From NCBI GenBank assembly GCA_016789885.1, contig JAEUPZ010000006.1:124001-188000 (forward strand): DNA of 64,000 bases. The letters are read 5' to 3'. Below are positions 43,000-52,151 of this stretch, piece after piece. Positions within the stretch are counted from its first letter, which is position 1, and each line of letters opens with the position of its first letter. The notes under the pieces are model-generated. The model did no database searches. It had not been told where the DNA came from and worked only from the letters and a program-made list of their open reading frames with translations. Position numbers and translations under genes: made by a program. Source of the DNA: Chromatiales bacterium. GTDB lineage: Bacteria; Pseudomonadota; Gammaproteobacteria; Steroidobacterales; GCA-2729495.

Positions 43000-45060
43000 T
43001 CAGAGCGTGCCGACCACCGACAGGCGCAGCTGCCGCGGCTCCACCGGGTGGAAGTGGTAGTCGGCCACGGGCCCCGCCTCGCCCGGCAGCTGCGACTCGT
43101 AGAAGTACGTGATGTCGTTGTCGCTGCTGTCGAGGGCATTCAGCAGCGCCAGCTGCACCCGGAACCGCGGGGTGAAGCGGTAGCCGCCCTGCAGGTTCAG
43201 CACCGTGGTGGTGTCGGAGCGCGCGCTGTTGTCCTCGATCAGAGGCGCCTCGCCCAGGTAGCGCAGCCGCGCCCCGGCACTCCAGCCGGAAGGATGGTCG
43301 GCCACGATGCCGACGGAGCCGACGTTCTCGACGGCCCCCGGGATGCGGTCGCCGGCCGGGTCGTCGCCCTTGAACCGCGCCCGGGACCAGGCGTAGTCGA
43401 CGTCGACGATGACCCAGTCGAGCGGGCGGTAGATGGCGGACAGCTCGACGCCGCGCCGCTCGCTGGCCCGGTTCGGCTCCGTCAGGCCGGCGTCGCCGAC
43501 GAACACCAGCTCGGAATCGAGGTCGAGGAACCACAGCGAGCCGCTCAGCTGCAGCCGGTCGAGTACCGCCGTGCGGAACCCGAAGTCGGTGCCGGTGGCG
43601 GCCACCAGCGGGTCGACGGGATCCACGGGAGTCACGCCGTCGGTCGGATCGACCGTGATGACGGTGCCGCGGGCGTCGTTGCTGTGGAACCCGCGGCCGA
43701 AGTTGGCGAAGAGTTCCGTGTGGGCCCAGGGCGTGAGGATCAGCGCGAACTTCGGCGTGACGAGGTCGTCGTCGGTGCTGCCGGAGTTGGCGGCGACGTT
43801 GCTGTCGACGTCGAAGTCGAAGCGGTCGCCCCGCAGCCCGACGACGGTGCGCACGAAGTCGTTCCAGCGCGTGTCGAGGCTTGCATACAGGCTGTACGAG
43901 AGCTGCTCGACGGCGTCTTCCCGGGTGGTCTCGAACCGTTCACGGGCGATCGTCCGGTACAGGCCCACTGTGCCGATGTCGTCGAAGCGGACATCGCTGC
44001 CGACGGTCAGGGTGTTCGCGAGCCCGGCGACCTCGAGGGGCAGCGCCCAGGCCAGCGTGCCGCCATAGACCATGCGGTCGTCGAACTGCTCGAACTGGTC
44101 GCCGTTCACGGGGTCGGTGAAGTAGGTGAAGTTCGACCAGAGCTCCATGCGGTAGTCCACGGCGTAGGCAGTGCCCCGCAGGCGCCCCCCGGCCAGGTCC
44201 TGGTCGCCATTCACCACCAGCGCGTAGCGGTGCGACTCGCCGCCCACGGTGTCGTCGATGTAGCCGAAGCGGTCGATGAGCCCCTGCTCGACGGCGCGCT
44301 GCGGAATCTGGTCCGTCGAGTCCCAGCTGCCGTCGTAGAACTGCAGGCTGACGCCCCAGCGGCGGTCACCGCTGTCGCGGCCGTAGCTCAGCAGCCCGTT
44401 CCAGCGCCGCAGGTCCTGGTCCAGGTCCCAGGGCCCGTTGGTGCTGGTGGCCTCGACGGCGGCGAGCAGGTCGCCGCCTGCGGCGGCGGCGGAGCCCGCC
44501 ACGAGGGCACGCTGGTACTGGTAGGCCCCGACCTCGAGCTCCGCGAGCGGGGCGTCGAGCCGCGTCCGGTAGGCCATGTTCACGGCACCGGCGGCGGAGA
44601 AGTTGCCGGTCTCGGCATAGAACGTGCCCTTGCGGTAGTCGATGCTGTCGAGGAGACCCGTGATCACGAAGCTCGTGTCGGCATAGCCCTGGCCGTGGCC
44701 ATGGGTCGGCATGTTGACCGGCACGCCGTCCACCGAGATGGCCAGGTCGGTGCCGTGGTCCAGGTTGAAGCCGCGCAGGAAGTACTGGTTGGCCTTGCCG
44801 TCACCGCTGTGCTGCGTGACGATGAGCCCGGGGACGACCTCGAGGATCTCGCCAGTACGCAGGATCGGCCGGGACTCGAGCTGCTGGGAGGTCACGACGC
44901 CCTGGCTTGCGGACTGGGGCGTTCCCTGCAGCTGTTCGAGGCGGCCGACGACGACGACTTCGTTGGCGGAGGGCCCGGTCGGGACGCCGCCGGCACCGGC
45001 AGCGCCGGCCACGGCCCAGAGCGCGGCCGTCCAGGCGGGCCGCAGGGAACTTCGCATCAT
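43000..45060 (-). CDS. TonB-dependent outer-membrane receptor, probably for nickel
   Basis: About 686 residues from ATG 45060, after GGAGAA; the upstream frame is out of family. A Sec signal (TAALWAVAGAAGA) is followed by an N-terminal plug with TGEILEVVPGLIVTQ and KANQYFLRGFNLDHGTDLAI, then the barrel with TonB-type FANFGRGFHSND and the terminal ELSAIYRPL strand pairs. It lies head-to-head with nikR, with a near-consensus NikR operator between, so nickel uptake is the best guess (inference). No TonB-box was confirmed. Confidence 0.88.
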   Translation of the reverse strand: MMRSSLRPAWTAALWAVAGAAGAGGVPTGPSANEVVVVGRLEQLQGTPQSASQGVVTSQQLESRPILRTGEILEVVPGLIVTQHSGDGKANQYFLRGFNLDHGTDLAISVDGVPVNMPTHGHGQGYADTSFVITGLLDSIDYRKGTFYAETGNFSAAGAVNMAYRTRLDAPLAELEVGAYQYQRALVAGSAAAAGGDLLAAVEATSTNGPWDLDQDLRRWNGLLSYGRDSGDRRWGVSLQFYDGSWDSTDQIPQRAVEQGLIDRFGYIDDTVGGESHRYALVVNGDQDLAGGRLRGTAYAVDYRMELWSNFTYFTDPVNGDQFEQFDDRMVYGGTLAWALPLEVAGLANTLTVGSDVRFDDIGTVGLYRTIARERFETTREDAVEQLSYSLYASLDTRWNDFVRTVVGLRGDRFDFDVDSNVAANSGSTDDDLVTPKFALILTPWAHTELFANFGRGFHSNDARGTVITVDPTDGVTPVDPVDPLVAATGTDFGFRTAVLDRLQLSGSLWFLDLDSELVFVGDAGLTEPNRASERRGVELSAIYRPLDWVIVDVDYAWSRARFKGDDPAGDRIPGAVENVGSVGIVADHPSGWSAGARLRYLGEAPLIEDNSARSDTTTVLNLQGGYRFTPRFRVQLALLNALDSSDNDITYFYESQLPGEAGPVADYHFHPVEPRQLRLSVVGTL

Positions 45061-45214
45061 CAGGGGTTCTCCGAAGGGGTGTCGGCCACGGCCGCACGAC
45101 GCGCCGCCGGCGTGTCTTTCGTCTGGCGCCCGCGAAACGGATCCTGGCTTGCGTTGTCGGGGAGTTCCGGCCACGGGCCTGGGCGACGGCAGCCACAGCC
45201 GGCCTGCCGGGTGC

Positions 45215-45242
45215 GTATGACGTTTGTCGTTTTTTATCTTAC
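45215..45242. promoter_or_regulatory. Predicted NikR operator
   Basis: GTATGA-N16-TCTTAC. The E. coli NikR site is GTATGA-N16-TCATAC, so this differs by one base in the second half-site and has identical spacing. It lies in the intergenic space between the TonB receptor and nikR, 28 bases before the nikR start, so it may repress nikR itself and the receptor. Confidence 0.7.
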
Positions 45243-45269
45243 CCGGGCGACGGGCAGGGGGAAACAGGG

Positions 45270-45743
45270 ATGCAGCGGGTCACGATCACCCTCGATGACG
45301 AGCTGATGGCGGCAGTCGACGCGTTCATGGCCGTCCGCGGGTACACGAACCGGTCCGAGGCGCTGCGCGACCTGGCGCGGGCGGGCCTCGACGTGGCAGC
45401 CGAAGCCGGCGCCGACAGCGGCAGCGCCTGCGTGGGCGCGCTGGCCTACGTCTACGACCACGAGGCGCGGGAGCTGCCGCGCCGGCTGACCCAGGCCTTC
45501 CACGGCCACCACGACCTGGTGCTGGCCACGCTGCACGTCCACCTGGACCACGAGTTCTGCATGGAGGTTGCCGCCCTGCGCGGGCGGACCGGCGAGGTGC
45601 GGGAGTTCGCCGGGCAGGTCATGGCCGAACGGGGCGTCCGGCACGGCAGGCTGATGCTGGTGCCCGCGAAGCTGGTTCAGGAACGGCATGCGCACGGTGA
45701 CGAATCACCGCATGCGCATGCGCACCTGCATCCGCGCACCTAG
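45270..45743 (+). CDS. nikR: Nickel-responsive regulator NikR with His-rich tail
   Basis: 157 residues from ATG 45270 (E. coli NikR is 133). The ribbon-helix-helix is TITLDDELMAAVDAFM then YTNRSEALRDLAR. The nickel site is complete: H78, H89, H91 and C97 (HGHHDL, TLHVHLDHEFC). The ACT-like regulatory domain follows. The C-terminus has an unusual His-rich extension (ERHAHGDESPHAHAHLH) that may bind further metal. It should sense nickel and repress uptake, with the operator upstream. Confidence 0.95.
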   Translation: MQRVTITLDDELMAAVDAFMAVRGYTNRSEALRDLARAGLDVAAEAGADSGSACVGALAYVYDHEARELPRRLTQAFHGHHDLVLATLHVHLDHEFCMEVAALRGRTGEVREFAGQVMAERGVRHGRLMLVPAKLVQERHAHGDESPHAHAHLHPRT

Positions 45744-45749
45744 GTGGGC

Positions 45750-45794
45750 GTTGTCCGGCACCCTGCACCGGGGCTGCCGGACAACGGCAGCCCC
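45750..45794. repeat. Two mutually exclusive hairpins downstream of nikR
   Basis: GTTGTCCGGCA (45750-45760) pairs with TGCCGGACAAC (45775-45785) as a perfect 11-bp stem, and GGGGCTGCCG (45770-45779) pairs with CGGCAGCCCC (45785-45794) as a perfect 10-bp stem. They share bases, so only one can form. No T-run follows either. They begin 6 bases after the nikR stop. Confidence 0.55.
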
Positions 45795-45920
45795 CTCGCC
45801 ATTGCCTGCGCCGGCCGGGCCGGCGCACTGACCGGCCGACGACGGGCCGGGTGCCTGCGTCGTCGGCGCGGGCCGGGCCCGGCGGGCAGTGGCCGGGCAG
45901 CCCGCCTGCCCGGACCGTCC

Positions 45921-46316
45921 TCAGGCGACGTGGCGCTGGCCGCCAGCCGCTTCGATGCCCGCCGCGGGAGCCGGCGCCAGCGACAGTGCCGCCGGCGCTG
46001 CAGCGCCGCTGTCCTGGAGCAGGACGCGGAAGATCCGCGCCAGGTAATCCTGGTGAGCCTGGGCCCTGGCGGCCACCGCGGCCGGGTCGGGCCGGAACGA
46101 CTCGATCTCGACCGAGGGCACCAGGGCATGGCGCTCGAGCAGGCGCTCGACGGTGTCGAGGCGCTCGCGCGTCACCGCCAGCTCCGTCGTCAGGGCGAGG
46201 GTGATGCCGAAGAGGCGCTCCACGAGGGGGTCGCCGGTGAACTCGGGCCGCTGTCCGCTCGCGGGCTGGGCGGCGAGCTTCACGGTGTCGGCCAGGACGT
46301 CGTGCTTGGCGGTCAT
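45921..46316 (-). CDS. Small hypothetical protein, helical
   Basis: 131 residues from ATG 46316, preceded by GGAGA. It has a predicted helical centre (LFGITLALTTELAVTRERLDTVERLLERH) that could form a coiled coil, and an Ala/Pro-rich C-terminal tail (LSLAPAPAAG). I recognise no family. It starts 22 bases after the methyltransferase stop on the same strand, so the two are probably cotranscribed. Confidence 0.5.
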   Translation of the reverse strand: MTAKHDVLADTVKLAAQPASGQRPEFTGDPLVERLFGITLALTTELAVTRERLDTVERLLERHALVPSVEIESFRPDPAAVAARAQAHQDYLARIFRVLLQDSGAAAPAALSLAPAPAAGIEAAGGQRHVA

Positions 46317-46338
46317 GCGGGAATCTCCTGCGGATTGA

Positions 46339-47496
46339 TCAGCGGCGCCAGGCGCCGGCGGTGTACCACTTGGGGGCGCGGCCGAAGTCCTCGGCCTGGC
46401 CCGGCGCGCGCGGCTCGCCGGCCTCGGACTCGAAGACCTCGGCCCGGTCGAAGCCGGCCGCCACCAGCGCGTCGGGCAGCGACATGCGGTGCAGCTCGGA
46501 CCAGAACGGCTCGTTGTTGTTGCGGCCGTCCCAGTCGCGCATGAACTGCTCGAAGGACCCGAACTGGCGGTAGGGCGGCTGCTCGAGGTGGATCGTCAGG
46601 CCACCGGGCGACAGCAGGCGGAGCGCCTCGGCGAACATGGCGTCGACGGCCTCACGCGAGGTCTCGTGCAGCACCATGGTCGTGAACACGAGGTCGAAGC
46701 TGCCCGCCGCCAGACCCGTGCGGGTGGCGTCGGCCTGGCGGAAGGTGATGTCCGTGACACCCAGGGAGCGGGCCCGTGCATGGCCGTAGCGGAGCATCGG
46801 CGCCGCGACGTCGATGGCGATGATCTCGGCATCCGGGTACGCGGCGCGCAGCGGCAGCGTGTTGTGCCCCATGCCACAGCCCATGTCGAGGATCCGGCGC
46901 GGCCGGAACGAGGGGTGCGCAGCCTTGAGCCAGGCCACCAGCGAGCGTCCCGCCAGGTCGCTCCAGGGACCCGCACCGCCGCCGAGGGTGGCGAAGATCC
47001 CGGCGTCATAGTTGGCCGGGTTGCTCACGTCGCCCGGGAAGAGCTCCGTCGCGTAGCCGCCGGGCATCAGGTGCTGGTCGCCACCGGCGACGTAGCCGGG
47101 CACGTCGAGCCCGGGGTCGAGCTGCAGCCGGTCGGAACCGGCGTTCAGGCTGGCGGCCCGGGCGGCCAGGGCGTCGGCCTGCCGCAGCACGAGGGCGCGG
47201 CCAGCCTGCTGGCGCATCTCCATGGTGTTGCGCCGGAGCGTGCTCCAGGCCTGGTAGGCCGGGTCACCCGCCAGCGCCTCGCCGACGTCCTCCAGGGCCT
47301 CGACGTCGCGGCCGTGGCGCAGGCGGAAGCCCTGTCTTCCACGGTGCTCGTAAGCGGCCTTGACCGTCGGCATGATGCGCGTGGACAGGAACGCGTTGAG
47401 GCTCGAGATGGCGTTGAAGCGGGCGGCATCGTCGTGCCCGCCCTGGGCCATCAGGGCGTGCTGGCCGCGGTCGGTCCAGGCCTTCGGGGTCTGCAT
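46339..47496 (-). CDS. SAM-dependent methyltransferase with large N-terminal domain
   Basis: 385 residues from ATG 47496, chosen because upstream sequence in the same frame enters the divergent LysR promoter. The class I methyltransferase core is ILDMGCGMGHNTLPLRAAYP (motif I), FDLVFTTMVLHETS (motif IV) and RLLSPGGLTIHLE (motif V/VI). The first about 150 residues are helical and of unknown role. It is divergent from an NhaR-like LysR gene, so it may be its target. Confidence 0.85.
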   Translation of the reverse strand: MQTPKAWTDRGQHALMAQGGHDDAARFNAISSLNAFLSTRIMPTVKAAYEHRGRQGFRLRHGRDVEALEDVGEALAGDPAYQAWSTLRRNTMEMRQQAGRALVLRQADALAARAASLNAGSDRLQLDPGLDVPGYVAGGDQHLMPGGYATELFPGDVSNPANYDAGIFATLGGGAGPWSDLAGRSLVAWLKAAHPSFRPRRILDMGCGMGHNTLPLRAAYPDAEIIAIDVAAPMLRYGHARARSLGVTDITFRQADATRTGLAAGSFDLVFTTMVLHETSREAVDAMFAEALRLLSPGGLTIHLEQPPYRQFGSFEQFMRDWDGRNNNEPFWSELHRMSLPDALVAAGFDRAEVFESEAGEPRAPGQAEDFGRAPKWYTAGAWRR

Positions 47497-47598
47497 GGCA
47501 CGTCTCCAGCGAATTTCCGATGGCGCCAATCTACGCACCCGCGCATACTGCTGAAAAGTCGTTATTTCCGTGCTGACAGATCGGCTTGACCGAACTTT

Positions 47599-48531
47599 AT
47601 GCGCCACCCCAACTACAACCACCTGCTGTACTTCTGGGCCGTCGTCCACGAAGGTGGCATCGCCCAGGCCGCCGAGGCACTGCACGTCACGCCCCAGACC
47701 ATCAGCGGCCAGCTGCGGCTGCTGGCCGAGGAGTTCGGCGGGCAGCTGTTCGAGAAGAAGGGCCGCCGGCTGGTGCCGACGGACCTCGGCCGGGTCGTCT
47801 ACGAGTACGCCGACGAGATCTTCAGCCGGGGCCAGGAGCTCGCCAGCGTCATGCGCGGCGCCTCCCCGCTGGAGCGGCGCAACGTCACCATCGGCATCAG
47901 CGACGTCGTGCCGAGGCTCGTGGCCTGGCGCGTCCTCGCCCCGCTGATGCTGCGGGACCAGCCCTACCGCGTGACCTGCCGGGCCGGCACCCTCGAAGCA
48001 CTGGCTGCCGAGCTAGCCGCCCATCGCCTCGACCTGGTGCTTTCGACCAGCGCACTGCCGTCCGATGCCGGCATCCGCGCGTTCAACCACCTGCTCGGCG
48101 AGAGTGACATCTCCTTCTTCGCCGCGCCCCGGCTCGCCCGCCGGCTGTCCCGGGAGTTTCCCGAAAGCCTGCACCTCGCGCCGATGCTGCTGCCGACGCC
48201 CCGCAGTGCCAACCGGCGGGTCCTCGACGCGTGGTTCGCCCAGGCGGGCATCACGCCGACGGTCGTGGGCGAGTTCGACGACAGCGCGCTGGTGAAGACC
48301 GTCGGCCAGGGTGGCGTCGGCGTGTTCACCGCGCCCGCCGCCATCGAGGACGAGGTCACGCGCCAGTTCCAGGTCCGCGTCATCGGCCGGACCAGCGGCA
48401 TGCGCGCCCGCTTCTACGCCATCTCGACGGAACGGCGCATCAAGCATCCGGCCGTGGTCGAGATCACCGAGCGGGCACGCACGGACGTCTTCCGCGCGCC
48501 GGCCGGCGCCCGGCCCGGTGACACCCCATGA
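47599..48531 (+). CDS. NhaR-like LysR-family regulator
   Basis: 310 residues. The winged helix contains YNHLLYFWAVVHEGGIAQAAE, HVTPQTISGQLRLL, the NhaR/LysR HTH core, followed by LVPTDLG, and a periplasmic-binding-like effector domain (VTIGISDVVP, LVLSTSALPS). NhaR subgroup features are the TPQTISGQ and NYNHL motifs. It is divergent from the methyltransferase gene and overlaps tsaC by 4 bases. The effector is unknown; E. coli NhaR senses Na+. Confidence 0.87.
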   Translation: MRHPNYNHLLYFWAVVHEGGIAQAAEALHVTPQTISGQLRLLAEEFGGQLFEKKGRRLVPTDLGRVVYEYADEIFSRGQELASVMRGASPLERRNVTIGISDVVPRLVAWRVLAPLMLRDQPYRVTCRAGTLEALAAELAAHRLDLVLSTSALPSDAGIRAFNHLLGESDISFFAAPRLARRLSREFPESLHLAPMLLPTPRSANRRVLDAWFAQAGITPTVVGEFDDSALVKTVGQGGVGVFTAPAAIEDEVTRQFQVRVIGRTSGMRARFYAISTERRIKHPAVVEITERARTDVFRAPAGARPGDTP

Positions 48532-49535
48532 GCGACGGGGCCACTGCCGCCATCGACGCCGCCGCGCGCTGGCTGGCCACCGGCGGCGTGGTCGCGCTGC
48601 CGACGGAGACGGTCTACGGCCTCGGCGCCGACGCGACGAACCGCGCCGCCGTGGGGACGATCTTCCGCCTGAAGGGCCGTCCGCCGGACCACCCGCTGAT
48701 CGTCCACGTGGCCGCCGGCGCCGACCTGTCGCCATGGGTCGCGGACGTGCCGGACGTGGCGCGCCGGCTGATGGCCGCCTTCTGGCCCGGCCCGCTGACG
48801 CTGATCCTCCGGCGCGCCGACCGCGTGCCGCCCGAGGTCACGGGCGGCCAGCCCACCGTTGGCCTGCGCTGCCCGGACCATCCCGTGGCCCAGGCGCTGC
48901 TCGCGGCCTTCGCCCGGATCGGCAGCGGCCTGGTGGCAGCCCCGTCGGCCAACCGCTTCGGCCATGTCTCGCCCACCACGGCACAGCACGTGCGCGACGA
49001 GTTCGGCGCCGCGGTCGGGCCCGTCATCCACCTGCTCGACGGCGGGCCCTGCCGCGTCGGCATCGAGTCGACCATCGTCGACGTGACCGGGCCGGAGCCG
49101 ATGCTGCTCCGACCCGGCACCCTCGACGCCGAAGCCCTCGCGGCCGTGGCCGGTTTGCCCGTCCGTGCGCCGGGCGCCGGACGGCAAGTGCCACAGGCAC
49201 CCGGCATGCTCGCCGCGCACTACGCGCCCCGCACGCCGCTGCGACTCGTGCCGGGCCGCGAGTTCGCGGCCGCCATCGCCCGCCACCGGGACGCCGGCGA
49301 TCGCGTCGCCGTACTGGCCTTCGCCGGTGACCCGGGCCTGCCGGGAGTCGAGTGGCAGCAGGCCCCGGCCGACGCAGCCGGCTACGCCCACGACCTCTAC
49401 GCGAGCCTGCGCTCGCTCGACGACCGGGGCGCCGCCGTCATCCTCGTGGAGACACCGCCGCAGGAAACGGCGTGGCTCGCGGTGCTCGACCGCCTGGGAC
49501 GGGCCGAGGCCGGCAGCCTGCCGGCGAGCCCCTGA
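48528..49535 (+). CDS. tsaC: L-threonylcarbamoyladenylate synthase, Sua5 type
   Basis: 335 residues with an N-terminal YrdC domain (ALPTETVYGLGADA, FRLKGRPPDHPLIVHV with the KxR, SANRFGHVSPTTAQHV, RVGIESTIVD) and a C-terminal Sua5 extension. It makes threonylcarbamoyl-AMP for the t6A37 tRNA modification. It starts within the LysR gene's last bases (ATGA-type overlap), so it is in that operon. Confidence 0.94.
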   Translation: MSDGATAAIDAAARWLATGGVVALPTETVYGLGADATNRAAVGTIFRLKGRPPDHPLIVHVAAGADLSPWVADVPDVARRLMAAFWPGPLTLILRRADRVPPEVTGGQPTVGLRCPDHPVAQALLAAFARIGSGLVAAPSANRFGHVSPTTAQHVRDEFGAAVGPVIHLLDGGPCRVGIESTIVDVTGPEPMLLRPGTLDAEALAAVAGLPVRAPGAGRQVPQAPGMLAAHYAPRTPLRLVPGREFAAAIARHRDAGDRVAVLAFAGDPGLPGVEWQQAPADAAGYAHDLYASLRSLDDRGAAVILVETPPQETAWLAVLDRLGRAEAGSLPASP

Positions 49536-49559
49536 GCAGGGGCGGCGCCGGCCACGGCT

Positions 49560-50615
49560 TCAGGCCGGCGGGTGCATGTTGAAGGGCGGCGCGCCGGCGG
49601 GCCGCGGCGGGGCGGGCTTCTGCTCCCGGGCGAAGTTCTCGATGGACGACAGGCTCGGCTCCTTCCACTCCATCGGCGCCTCGAGGTAGAGCGGGAAGTT
49701 CTTCGCCACGTAGTCCTTGATCCGGCGGTCGATGGGCAGCGCGTCGAAGCTGTCTTCGGCGCCCTGGTACGTCTGGTACCAGATGTGCCCCGGCGCCTGC
49801 CCCATCAGCATCCACGGCAGCCACGGCGTGATGCGGCTCCAGGTGCCCGTGTAGGTGAGCGAGGTCTTGCGGCGGTCCTGGATGTCGGCGGCGTTGAAGT
49901 TGAAGATGAAGGCCTCGGTGACCTGCACCATATCGCCAGCCGACTCGCGGGGCCAGCGGTCGGGCTGCAGCGCGTTGCGATAGAAGAGATTGATGTGGCG
50001 GAACAGGTTCACGACGTTGCCGCGTACCTCCCAGGGCAGGACCAGGGGCTGGCGCGCGCGGACCTCGGTGTTGAGCCCGCCGTAGCTCGGCGGCTGCGGC
50101 ATGAACTCCTCGAGCAGCTGGTTGAACGGGTCGTTGGCGATGGGCACCACCTTCACCGTCTCGCCGTGGTACGGGTTCTTCCACTCCTCGAGGATCTCGC
50201 CGACGCTGCCGTCGCGGCCGAGGGTGTGGTAGAGCCCCACCTCGCGCAGCACCTTGCGGTACGAGCCATCCTTCTCCTGGGGCAGCAGCCGCGCGCAGGA
50301 GAAGCCGGTCATGCCGAACAGGTCGCGGATCGGGCCGCCCGGCACCACGGCCATGACGAGCCCCGAGTACCAGCCGTACTTGACCTTGCCGATGTCGAGG
50401 TTGCCGTTGATGCGGGCGAGCATGTCCCGGTTGCCCTGGCCGGTGCGCAGATCGAGGTACGGCCCCTGCAGCAGCGAGGCGCCGCCGGCAGCCGCACGGG
50501 CCGGCGTCGCGCCGAAGGGCTGGGCCAGGGCCAGTGAGCCCGCCATGGCCGCACCGGCCGTGAGGAGCGTGCGGCGGTCACAGGTGGCGGCCGTCGAAGG
50601 ATCGCTGCCGTGCAT
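49560..50615 (-). CDS. DUF1838 protein with Tat signal, copy 1
   Basis: 351 residues. CDRRTLLTAGAAMAG (R14, R15) is a Tat signal, so it is exported after folding. The mature protein has GLVMAVVPGGPIRDLFGM, the TYTGTWSRITPWLPWMLMG strand and AEDSFDALP, as in DUF1838. The family is often found near Rieske oxygenases and SDRs in steroid or aromatic degraders, but its role is unknown. It is the first of two DUF1838 genes in the window. Confidence 0.85.
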   Translation of the reverse strand: MHGSDPSTAATCDRRTLLTAGAAMAGSLALAQPFGATPARAAAGGASLLQGPYLDLRTGQGNRDMLARINGNLDIGKVKYGWYSGLVMAVVPGGPIRDLFGMTGFSCARLLPQEKDGSYRKVLREVGLYHTLGRDGSVGEILEEWKNPYHGETVKVVPIANDPFNQLLEEFMPQPPSYGGLNTEVRARQPLVLPWEVRGNVVNLFRHINLFYRNALQPDRWPRESAGDMVQVTEAFIFNFNAADIQDRRKTSLTYTGTWSRITPWLPWMLMGQAPGHIWYQTYQGAEDSFDALPIDRRIKDYVAKNFPLYLEAPMEWKEPSLSSIENFAREQKPAPPRPAGAPPFNMHPPA

Positions 50616-50665
50616 GGTGATGCTCCAGTGGGTAGGCTTCGAACAGTACGACGGAACCTGCGAGG

Positions 50666-51115
50666 ATGCGAGCCGTGGACCGGGTGGTGATCGACACCAA
50701 CGTGCTGCTGGCGCTGTCGATCTTCAGCGACCCGGTGGTTGCCCCGCTGCGCACGGCCCTGGCGCAGGGAGCGCTCCAGGCCGTGCGATCCGCCGCCACC
50801 GATGCGGAGTGGCGGGAGGTGCTCGCAAGGCCCGAGCTTTTCTCGGTGGCACCGGAGCGGCAGGCGGCACTGCTCGCCGACTGGGAGGCCACCGCCCTGC
50901 TGGTGCCGGTCACGGAGCCGGTACCCTTCCGCTGCCGCGACCCGCTGGACCAGAAGTTCCTCGAGCTGGGCGTGGCTGCCCGGGCCCGCTGGCTCGTCAC
51001 CCGCGACAAGGCGCTGCTGAAGCTGCGCCGGAAGGCCCGCAAGCTGGGCCTCGACATCGTGACGCCGGAACTCTTCGCAGCGGGGTGGCTGCCGCCCGTC
51101 ACCGGGAACCCCTGA
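50666..51115 (+). CDS. Orphan PIN-domain protein
   Basis: 149 residues. VVIDTNVLLALSI carries the first acidic residue of the PIN nuclease fold, REVLARPELFS an intermediate glutamate, and CRDPLDQKFLELG plus TRDKALLKL the last acidic ones. PIN proteins are mostly VapC-type RNases of toxin-antitoxin pairs. No antitoxin gene is next to it: the DUF1838 gene is divergent. Confidence 0.82.
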   Translation: MRAVDRVVIDTNVLLALSIFSDPVVAPLRTALAQGALQAVRSAATDAEWREVLARPELFSVAPERQAALLADWEATALLVPVTEPVPFRCRDPLDQKFLELGVAARARWLVTRDKALLKLRRKARKLGLDIVTPELFAAGWLPPVTGNP

Positions 51116-51251
51116 CCCGTCGTTGCAGAACGCACCTCCGCCTGCGCTTCCCGGGCCACCGGCGCCGGGCCTGCGGGGAACGCCGGCCGATGAACCAGGC
51201 ACCGGCACGCGTGCTGCCGGGACCCGACCTTCGCGCCAGCCAGCCCGCCGA

Positions 51252-52151
51252 TCAATGGTGCTCCCGACGGGCCAGCACGCCGTCGCCGTGGGGTCGCGCC
51301 CGGAATCCAGCCGCCTGCAGGCGCACGGCCACCTCCCGGGCCAGGTCGCGCCCGCGGCTGCGCTGGTTGGGCGCCCCGGTGTAGTGGAAGAGCCGCCCGC
51401 CCGGCCGCAGTACGCGGGCCAGCTGGGCGTAGAACGACCGGGCGTAGAGTTCGCCGGCAATGGCAAAGCGCGGCGGGTCGTGCAGGATGGCGTCGAACGA
51501 CCCGCTGGCGAGGCCCTCGATCCGCTCGCTGACATCGCCCTGCTCCAGCGCCAGCACCGCGCCGTCGACGGGTGACCAGGGGCTGCCCGGCGACCAGGGA
51601 TTGAGGCTGCGCAGCCACAGCACGTCGCTGCTCTTCTCGAAGGACCGCACGTGGCTGGCACCGCCGGCCAGGCACCAGGCCGCGAAGTAGCCGAGCCCGG
51701 CGCAGGTATCGAGGATGCGCTTGCCGCGGGGCTGGACCAGGGCAACCTTCGCCCGGGCGTCCTCCCACGGCGACACCGTGGCCGTGGGCAGCATCTTGAT
51801 GCCGTCGATCTCGAAGGTCGGCGGCCCCCACGCCGTCGGGACGAGCTTGTACAGCGCCCGTGTGTAGCGCGCGACGGGGGCGAACTGCCCGCCATCCCAG
51901 CAGTAGACCGTGTGGTCGCGGCAGGCATCGGGATACGGGAACCACTGCCCCTCCCACGTGAACCCGTCGGCGTGGATGGCCACCGTCGTCGTCGTCCGGC
52001 CGAGGTCCAGGGAGCACTCCACGGCCGGACGACCGGAATCCCGGGCAGACACGAGGACCGTCAGCACGGGCAGTGTCAGCAGTGGCACGCGGCGGACAGC
52101 GGGCGGATGGCCGGCCGTCACCGGCGCGCCATCGGTGAGTGCCTCACCCAT
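51252..52151 (-). CDS. Predicted class I methyltransferase, archaeal-type
   Basis: 299 residues from ATG 52151, overlapping the trmO stop by 8 bases. The N-terminal domain has TVYCWDGGQFAPVARYTRA; the core shows ILDTCAGLGYFAAW (motif I), ILHDPPRFAIAGELY (motif IV) and LRPGGRLFHYTGAPN. The HDPPRF motif suggests RNA or small-molecule N-methylation. The target is not known. An upstream ATG-less frame was rejected. Confidence 0.82.
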   Translation of the reverse strand: MGEALTDGAPVTAGHPPAVRRVPLLTLPVLTVLVSARDSGRPAVECSLDLGRTTTTVAIHADGFTWEGQWFPYPDACRDHTVYCWDGGQFAPVARYTRALYKLVPTAWGPPTFEIDGIKMLPTATVSPWEDARAKVALVQPRGKRILDTCAGLGYFAAWCLAGGASHVRSFEKSSDVLWLRSLNPWSPGSPWSPVDGAVLALEQGDVSERIEGLASGSFDAILHDPPRFAIAGELYARSFYAQLARVLRPGGRLFHYTGAPNQRSRGRDLAREVAVRLQAAGFRARPHGDGVLARREHH

